From Phyllostachys edulis (taxonomy: Eukaryota > Streptophyta > Magnoliopsida > Poales > Poaceae): a stretch of 64,000 nt of DNA. The notes under the pieces were generated by a model. That model ran no database searches and was not told where the DNA came from. It saw only the letters and a list, made by a program, of their open reading frames with translations. The position numbers and the translations under genes were made by a program. Below, one piece after another: positions 51,701-60,700 of this stretch. Numbering within the stretch: position 1 is the stretch's first letter; each line of letters starts with the position of its first letter. The stretch covers positions 20,999,022 through 21,063,021 of the forward strand of contig CM070563.1 in assembly GCA_036346405.1 (NCBI GenBank). Direction: 5' to 3'.

Positions 51701-54700
51701 GGCAGAGATCAAGGGAGATTTTTTGTGAGTATGACTGTGAGACATAAGAGGCATAATTTCATATGGGAACTTGTAAATGTGTATGGGCCTGCGCAACATA
51801 AGTGGACTCAGGAATTTCTGGAAGAATTGCATGATAAATGTGGTAAGTCAGGGCTTCTTGTGGTTCTTGGGGGTGATTTTAATTTGATCAGGAAAACTGG
51901 TGACAAAAACTCTGATCGTATTAATCAGCTTCTGATGGATCAATTTAATGATTTCATTGCTGTGAATAGGTTATTGGAAATCAAAAGGGGAGGTCCCAAG
52001 TATACTTGGTCTAATAAGCAAAAGTGTCCTATCATGGTAGAGTTGGATAGGATCTTTATTACCATTGACTGGGAAGCCAGATTTCCCCTTTGTTTAGCTT
52101 TCAGTTTAACCAGAGTGGGTTCGGATCACAACCCAATTGTGCTCAATTTAGGGGACAAGGAGGAGGATTCAAGGGAGGTTCCACTTTGAGAAAAACTGGT
52201 TGTGCCAGGAGAGCTTCAGAGAGATCATCAACAGGAGATGGGATGAGATAAGTAGTAAAACGCCTGATCAAGCTTATTCTATGGATAAATGGAATGGAAT
52301 AATGGCTTCTCTAAGGCAGTTCCTTAGAGGTTGGGGTGCCAATCTTAATGAGGGTGTTAATAGAAGCAAAAAAGATCTTTTAGATTTTATTAAGAGGTTG
52401 GATTTAGAGGCTGATCAAAAGGGATTGAGCACAGATAAATGGATTGATCGATATAAAGCAAAGAATAAACTGGAAGAGATTTATGATATAGAAGAAAGAC
52501 ATTGGCAGCAGAGGGGAAGTGAGAAGTGGATCATTCATGGGGACTCTAACACTAGTTATTTTCACAGTTGTGCTAATGGTAGAAGAAGGAAAAATCTTAT
52601 CGTCAGTTTTGACAATGATAGGGTTTGCTTAACAGGGGTGGAAGATATCAAGGACCACATCTACAAGTTTTATAAGAGCTTGTTTGGCTTTGCAAGTAGT
52701 CAGAGTGTTACCCTGGCAGATGATTTTTTGGTGGAAAAGAGAACTATTTCAAAGTCTGATAATGAAAGCTTGACTAGAGTCTTTACTGATAAAGAAGTTT
52801 GAAATGTTATTAAAAAGCTTCCAGCCGATTCTGCTCCAGGGCCTGATTGTTTTCCTTCTTCCTTTTACAAAGCTTTCTGAGGGGTGCTGAAAGGTGTTTT
52901 CATGGAAATGGTGAAAGATTTTTATGAGGATAGACTGGATTTAAAAAGATTGAATTATGGGGTAATTATTTTGATTCCTAAAATCAAGGAAGCTAATTCC
53001 ATCAAGCATTTCAGGCCCATTTGCTTGATTAATGTCAGCTTTAAGATAATTACCAAGCTATTGGCGGCTAGATTGGGTTTTATAGCTAATAGGATTATTA
53101 GTGATTGTCAAACTGCGTTCATTAAGGGGATAAATATCTTGGATGGGGTGCTATCTTTGCATGAGATTCTCCATGAGATGAGAATTTCTAAGAAGAGAAG
53201 TATTATTTTGAAACAGGACTTCGAGAAGGCTTATGACAAAGTTCAGTGGAATTTCTTGGAAAATGTAATGAGAGGTAAGGGTTTCTTTGAACAATGGATC
53301 AAGTGGGTGATAAGTTCTGTTGAAGGAGGCAAAGTTAGTATTAACATTAATAGGGAGATTGGTCCATATTTTGCAACTCATAGGGGTTTGAGGCAAGGAG
53401 ACTGTTATGATCCTTAGATCATAGGGGTAAACATCACCGGGAGGATAGCCGGGTGGCGTCAGCTGCTGAGGGGGAGGGAAGACTATAGATTGAAGAGACG
53501 AAGGGAATTGAGACTTAGACTATTGTATTCTCATTGCTTAATGCCAACGATTACAATAAGCATCCTTATAAAAAGGGCTCTTCGAGCAATTATGGATAAA
53601 ATCAATGTAAATGATGACCTTCCTAACTAATAGATAACCTTCTTAACTAATAGATAACATTTCCAATTATCTAATCCCTATACAAGAAAACTAATCAACT
53701 ATTTAAGGAAATAGATATTCTTACTAGGGAAGGTAATCCCTTCCTAATCCTGTGCTACAGTACCTATGGTACTGTTAACACACATGAACAATACCCCAGC
53801 CCATGACACTACTCCCCTCCTTTCGCGACAGCTCGCCCTCGAGCTGCAGTGGCGGCCGTGTCTAAAGCCCTAGGAGACCCCATGTTGACAAGAGGTCATG
53901 GCGCCGATAGAACATTGCATGGAAGATGGTCCGCACCACTCTAATAGACAACAGCGAGAACTGCTGTCCCTTGGCGTGTCTTGACGTTGTCAGTGGCATG
54001 GACAAGTTGCACGGAGCAGCAATGACACTCTTCCAACCATAGGATGCTTCAGTGGTGGAAAAAACGCAACGTTGTCGTGGTCTTGACATCTGCCACGCCC
54101 CGTACCTACGAAAGCACAACGTCGGTCAGGTGCATGGAGAAGACAGTCGTTGAACAACAGCCTTCTTCCTTGGCAAGGGCACCGTTTGTGCAACCACAGA
54201 CAGGGAGGTCGACGATGTAGAAGTCACGGGCGAAATCAGATATGCCTCCGGCGTGCAGAGGGTACTGTTCATTCACGTGAACGACTGCCACAATGTTAGT
54301 CAGCATAGGATTCTTGGAGATGGGGCAATTTTCTTTGTTTATTTCTCGCACAATGCCATGCCAACTTTGAGGGTTGGGGATACAATTTATAAGTCGCTAA
54401 CCAACCAAGCATATGCTAAGATGCTAGTCTAAGATGCTAGTCAAAAGTCGCTAAGATCTTTCCTAGATGCTAGTCAAAAGTCGCTAAGATGCTAGTCTAA
54501 AGTCGCTAAGATGCTAGTCAAAACAGCCAACACAAAAGAGACTTAAGACTTATCCATCACTCTCCCCTAAGTCTTGTGTGTCTCCTTGTGATGAATCTGA
54601 GCCATCCCGATCTGGCGCCAAGCTCTGGAACTTGATCCGCCCAAGAGACTTGGTCGAGGTCGGAAATGGTCTTGGGTGTTGATGTAGTTGGCGGGACGCT

Positions 54701-57700
54701 CCCTTCATCCAGCAACCGATGAAGTGATACCTCACCGGATGTGCTTGTTGCGCTCATGGAAGACAGGGGTTCTTTGCGAGGCCAAGGCGGACTTCTTTGT
54801 CCACCTGAGCTCCACCGCCTCTGCGTCTCTGCCAAGGAGATCGCCATACCGTGCAACCACAGAGCTCGAGTAAAGCGGTAGTGGCTACAATGTACTCGCC
54901 GCAGCCTAGACAAAGCCACTACTGCCGCTTGACCGATCGCCGGTGATCGGACACTTGCCGAAATCTGATATCCATTGGTGCTCTTGCTCGTGTCGATGTC
55001 GCCATGCGTGGTCGCTGTCATTGTATGCACGATGAAGTCTTGCGTACCGGGCACCTTGGGTAGTGCAAGCCATAGTCGGAGGTGCCCGCGACGTAGCGGA
55101 TGATCCTTTTCACGGCTGCCGTGCTGCTCGTCGTCGGTCATTGCATGAACCCGTTGGCGTGGCCGACGGCGAACGCCAAGTCGATCGGCGTGTGGACAAG
55201 GTAGCGAAGGTCGCCCATAATGCCCCGCATCTTGTGCGTCTTCGTCGCGTCCGCCTCCTCCGTACGTACTCTCCGACTTAGCTTCACCTCTCCTCCAGGA
55301 GTGTGGGGTTTGGGTTGCGATCGGTGAGGCCGCCGACTCACGATCGCTTGGCGTGGCGATCTGGCGAAGAGAGATGCCGGGTCGTCTGGTGGACCTCGAT
55401 CCCGAGGTAGAAACAGAGAGCCCGAGGTCGCTCATCCGGAAGGTGGCCTTCATCTCCGCTTTGAACGCCTCGATCTCCTTCTCCTTGGTACCGGTGATCA
55501 CAAGGTCGTCGGCGTGACGCCTATCGCCAGGCATTGCCTCCTTGCCCAGCCGAGAGACCGCGGGCTCGTGGCCTTCTCTTTGGAATCCCATTTGCTTGAG
55601 GTGGAGTCCACTTGGCGTTCCAAGCTCATGATTACTGCCAAGAAGCCGTAGAGGGCCTTGCGCAGTGAGGACCTGCTTTCTTCTTGGGGATGATGAATCC
55701 GTGGTGGCAAGTGACGTAGACCTCCTCGCTCAAGTCGCCGTTGAGGAAAGCAGACTTGACGTCCATGTGATGGGCCGCATTTGACCCTCTGAGGCTGCGA
55801 GGCGAGAGAGGCGCGGACTCCATCCAGGTACAGCAGCCGAAGTCATCGTCGAAGTCGACTCCCTCTGCTGGGCGAAGCCTCGTGCCACGAGACAGCGCCT
55901 TGTGCTTGATCACCTCTCCACCTCGTTTTCTTGAGCTTGAAGACCCACTTGAGAGATGGGCGTGGTGGCCGGTTACCGAAGATCGGCGGCTCCCCGTCTT
56001 GTTTAAGCTCGGCGACGTCCATCTCCTCTGCATCGCGCACGCCATCTGCGTTTCTCTCCGCCTCGGCGAAGAGCAGGCTTCGCGCTGCCGCCTGTCGCAG
56101 TCGAGCTGACTCTGCCTCGAGTCGGTCGCGCCGCGCCCGATTCGAGGACCATTGCTTTCGAGGAGGTCGTCCATAATGCGATAGCCGAGAGGCTCGCCGC
56201 CGTGGTAAGCGTCGTCGCGATCTCGTCGTTAGACGGAGTGGCGAACTCCACTGTGTCTTTGCTAAATCGTGGGCAAAAGCCGCTGGTCTTAGAAACTGAA
56301 GGAGTAAGCGCCGGTGTGGGAGAAACGGCGTGGCCGTGATCTTGGCGGTGGACTCGCCGAGAACTGTGGGCTTGCTTCTTGCTGAGTGGTGGCGGTGGTG
56401 AAGGACTTCATGGGAGGTGGTGGCGAAGCAGGGTGGTGGGGTAAGCGAGCTCGGTGAAGGCGAGCCGTTGGCTCCGCCTCCTCGAAGTGGGCGTGAGTCG
56501 ACAACGAAATCGCTGGTCGTCGAGTCGGCCGTCATCCACCATCTTGTCCCACGCCGACCTCGCCCTTCATCGAACACGACGTCCGCGCGTGATCGCCTTG
56601 CCGCCGTGTCGTGAGGATCGAGGACGCGGTGAGCCTTGGCGCCTCGCGTAGCCGATGAAGACTCTGGCGTGCTCGGTCGTCGAGCTTGCCGGCGTGGTTG
56701 AGCTCCTTGACGAAGGCGGCGGTAGAAGACACGGAGGTGGCTCGCGCGGGCTTCGCGCCGTGCGAGCCTCGTATGGCGTCTTCTTGCCGTCGAGGGCCTT
56801 GGTGAGGCGGTTAAGCAAGTGAGCGGCGGTCATCAACGCCTCGCTGATAGATGCCCAGATCCTCTGGAGGAGGCACCACCGCTCGGTTCTATGCCAGCTG
56901 GCGAGCTCGGCTGGAGGTGTACGGCGGGAGAAGTGACGATGGATCCTCGTTGGCGCATGCGCCGCGAACTCGGCCGCCGTGAACTCACCGCCGTTGTCGG
57001 CGTGGGACCGGCTTATGGCGCTCGCCTCCAGCGGCTTGAAGGCACTTGATGGCGTCGCCGCCATGATGCCTTTGACGCCGAAAGCAGGCGGCCCATGTAG
57101 CGGGACACGTCGTCGACGAGGAGGAAGTAGCGCCGCCTCGGTGTAGCCGGTGTCACGGGCCAAGGTCATCGATGAGAAGCTCCTTGGTGAGACGCAGTGT
57201 CGCAGAATCGCTTCCACGTGGTCGACGCGGCGGCATGCCCCGCACCATCTCCTTGCCGCCGAAGCCGCCTCGTGGCCTCAAAGTTGAGGTGCCCAAAGCG
57301 CCATGCCACCTCCAAACGCCGTCGTGCCGCGCGTCAGAAGACAAAGAGGTTGCGCCACCGCTGCGTGAAGGGCGAGAGGCGGTTGCTCTGCTGACCTTGA
57401 CGAGAGTCGGCGATTATGATCCCGTATGCGCAGCACCGCGTGCTCAATTTCCACGCTACGATCCGTTCTCATCCATTTGTCCCAGTGATGATGGAGTTCT
57501 CAACGCGAGGATGTAGTAGACACCGCGATGGCAATGGGGCTTTCGCCGATCTTGGCGGCGAAGACGACAGAGCCGACGCTTGATCTCCACGGCGAGGCGT
57601 CCGAACTTGACGGTGCCTCGAACGCTGAGTCGAGCTCGGAGAAGAACTCCGCCGCCCGGCCATGTGGTGGGTGGCGCCGATGTCGAGCACCACCCGTCGG

Positions 57701-60700
57701 TCTTGTCGCGTTTTTAAAGCGCCGCCGAGGAGGCGTGTGCTTTGGCTCGTCAAGGAGGAGAGCCGCTGCGCCGGCGCCGGCGAGGTAGTTCGATGCTCGC
57801 ATGAGCAATGAACAGAGCCGGCCGCTCCTCCTCCGCTGCCTTGACGCTGGGCTGGCCGCGTCGTGGTATCGACAATCCGCCCACGACGAAGCTTGCCGCG
57901 ATTGTGGCAAGAGTCGTCTTGCTTTGCTTGCCCGCCTGCTACAGGCGCCCACGGTCATCACCCTCGGCGCCCTCGCTACCGTCAAGCGTCTTACGCTGCT
58001 TCTTGCGCTGCACGCCACTGCGATCATTGTCGTGGAAGAAGGCTCCCTTCTTCCTATCACCTTGGCCGTGACCAGCATCGCTCCCGAGCGAGGAGGAGCT
58101 TCCGCCAATGGTGACGGGTCCCGAGAGACGTGGCTGGCTTATCGCCGCCAACGACCTTGAGGCGACCTAACGCCTCGATCGTCATCGTGGAGAGGTCAGC
58201 AAGAGACTTCGTCGAGCGAGCCATCTGCTTGTACTTCTCGGGGCGCTTGAAAGAGCTTCTCCACGACTTCTCCTCGCCGAGGTGTCGCCGTCGTGATCGC
58301 ACTAACTCTGCAATAGAGTGTTGAGACGGAGAGCAAAGTCATCAACGCCCTCACCGCTTGAAGGCGATTCTCCCACTCCTTGCGTAGTGCGCAATGTAGA
58401 CTTGCGTGCGCGGTCGCCGCCGGCGTGCCGCTTTGCGGCGATGGCGTCCCAAGCCTCTTTGGCAATCGCTTGTTGTAAGCGAAGCGCATCTCGGCGGGCT
58501 AGCGATGAGAGCATCCAAAGAAGGATTACCTTCTAGTCTAAGATGCTAGTCAAGAATATCTATTTCCTTAAATAATTGATTAGTTTCCTTATATAGAGAT
58601 TAGGTAATTAGAAATGTTATATATTAGTTAAGAAGGTTATCTATTAGTTAGGAAAGTCATCATTTACATTGATTTTATCCATAATTGCTAGAAGAGCCCT
58701 CTTTATAAGGAGGCTTATTGTAATCGTTGGCATTAAGTAATGAGAATACAATAGTCTAAGTCTCAATCCCCTTCGTCTCTTCAATCTATAGTCTTCCCTC
58801 CCCCCTAGCAGCCGATGCCACCCAGCTATTCACTCGGTGATGTTTACCCCTATGATCTAAGAATCATAACAATTTGGTATCAGAACCAACACCATGATTT
58901 CTGCTGGCGAGAATTTCAAGGCCATGAGGGCCACCCTCAACAAGATGAGTGCCGGCGTGGACGACATGAAAGCCATCTTGGCAGATATGGCGGATATGGT
59001 GATCAAGCTGATGGAAAAGGAGAAGAAGAATGCACAAGCAGCAGCTACTGCATGATCTGCGCCACCGGAGGCGTCTCTGATTTCTCCGGTGACTTCCACA
59101 TCGTCAACTTCGCTGCCCGTGATTGCACCAACGGTGCCCTCGCCGAGGAACAAGGCCGCTGCCCAACGACTGTCTTCTCCACGTGCCCCGCCGACATCGT
59201 GCCTTCGTAAGTGCGGGGCGTGGCAGGTGTCAGGACCATGACGATGTTGCGCTGCTGCCCCGCGCAGCTTGTCCATGCCACCAACGCCTCCTGCAACGTC
59301 AAGACATGCCAAGGGCCGCAGTCCTCGCTGTTGTCTATTGGAGTGTTGCGGACCATCTTCCATGCAATGTTTTGCTGGCGTCACGACCACTCGTCAACAT
59401 GGAGTCTCCTAGGGCTTCGGCCATGACCGTCACCATAGCTCGAAGACAGCTCGTCATGGGTGGGGTACTGTTCACGTACGTGAACAGTACCATGGTACTG
59501 TAGCATTACGATTATGGGGGATTGCATTCCTTAGTAAGAATATTTATTTCCTTAAATAATTGATTAGTTTCCTTATATAGAGATTAGGTAATTGGAAAGA
59601 TTATCTATTAGTCAGGAGGATTATCTATTAGTTAGGAAGGTTATCTATTAGTTAGGAAGGTCATCATTTAGATTGATTTTATCCATAATTGTTAGAAGAG
59701 CCCTCTATATAAGGAGGCATATTGTAATCGTTGGCATTAAGCAAAGATGAATAGACAAGTTCCTAGTCCCTAAAGTCCAGCTGTGGTCGTTCCCTTGACC
59801 GGCTATTCTAGATCTATTCCTCCCCCCAATCGGTGCCCTCCTTCACCTAGCGCCGTTCTACCTCAATTCGTCGCCGTTCGCCCTCTCTCCGACGGATATT
59901 TACCCCTATAATCTGAGGTTCATTACAGAGACCCTCTGTCTCCTTTGCTCTTCAATCTAGCAGCAGATGCATTGGCAGGTTTAATTGAAAATGCTCAAAA
60001 TGCAAGGTTGATCACAGGTCTAGTTTCTCATCTGATTCCTTGGGTGTTTATCCTTCATCTCAAATTTCTGCTATACTTCTTTGAATGGTTATCTGGTTTG
60101 AAGATTAACTATCACAAGAGTGAGGTTTATGTTTTGGGGATTGATAGTGAAGAGGTTGTAAGAGATTCTAATATGCTAAACTGCAAGCTGGGTCAGCTCC
60201 CTTTGACATATTTAGGAATTGATATTGGAGATAGGAAGATTCACAAGAAAGCAGCAGACAAAGTTCTTAGTAAGATGGGTAACATATTACATAATTGGAG
60301 GAATAATCTCCTATCTAAAGGGGGGAGATTGATCTTGGTGAATAGTTGCCTAAGCAGTCTTCCCACGTATACAATGGGGTTTTACAGGTTGAATGAGAAT
60401 ATGCATAGTAAAATGGACTCCATTCAGGCCAGATTTTTTTGGAGGCGCTAGTGACAATTTCAAATACCACATGGTAAATTGGAAGGCGGTGAGTAGACCA
60501 AAAGATTATGGGGGTTTGGGGGTGTTGGACACCAGATTAATGAATATCTGTCTTTTGAGGGAAATTGAATATGGCTAAGGATGAACTTTGGTTTAGACTC
60601 CTAAAAGCTAAGTACTTTCCTAGGAGTGATTATAGAGATATTAGGAACATAACGGGATCTCAATTCTGGAATGACCTTCAGAAAGTAAAACATTTGTTCC

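Larger units (their letters stand above)
53403..59927. mobile_element. 6.5-kb LTR-derived composite with inverted U5 ends
   Basis: The insertion is flanked by GAGAC (53398-53402 and 59928-59932), and removing it with one repeat restores the LINE reading frame through GLRQGD/PLSP. Its left end, TGTTATGATCC, is the 3' (U5) end of an LTR on the minus strand; its right end, GTTCATTACA, is the U5 end of a related LTR on the plus strand. Outer about 870 bp on each side are thus inverted copies (LTR plus adjoining internal sequence). Between them sits a broken copia gag-pol on the minus strand. A normal LTR element has a U3 end at one side, so this is a rearranged or aberrantly made element. Confidence 0.75.

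Noticed and set aside
54688..58536. Many plus-strand ORFs over the copia region
   Set aside because: Antisense shadows of GC-rich, frameshifted gag-pol; no domain on the plus strand.
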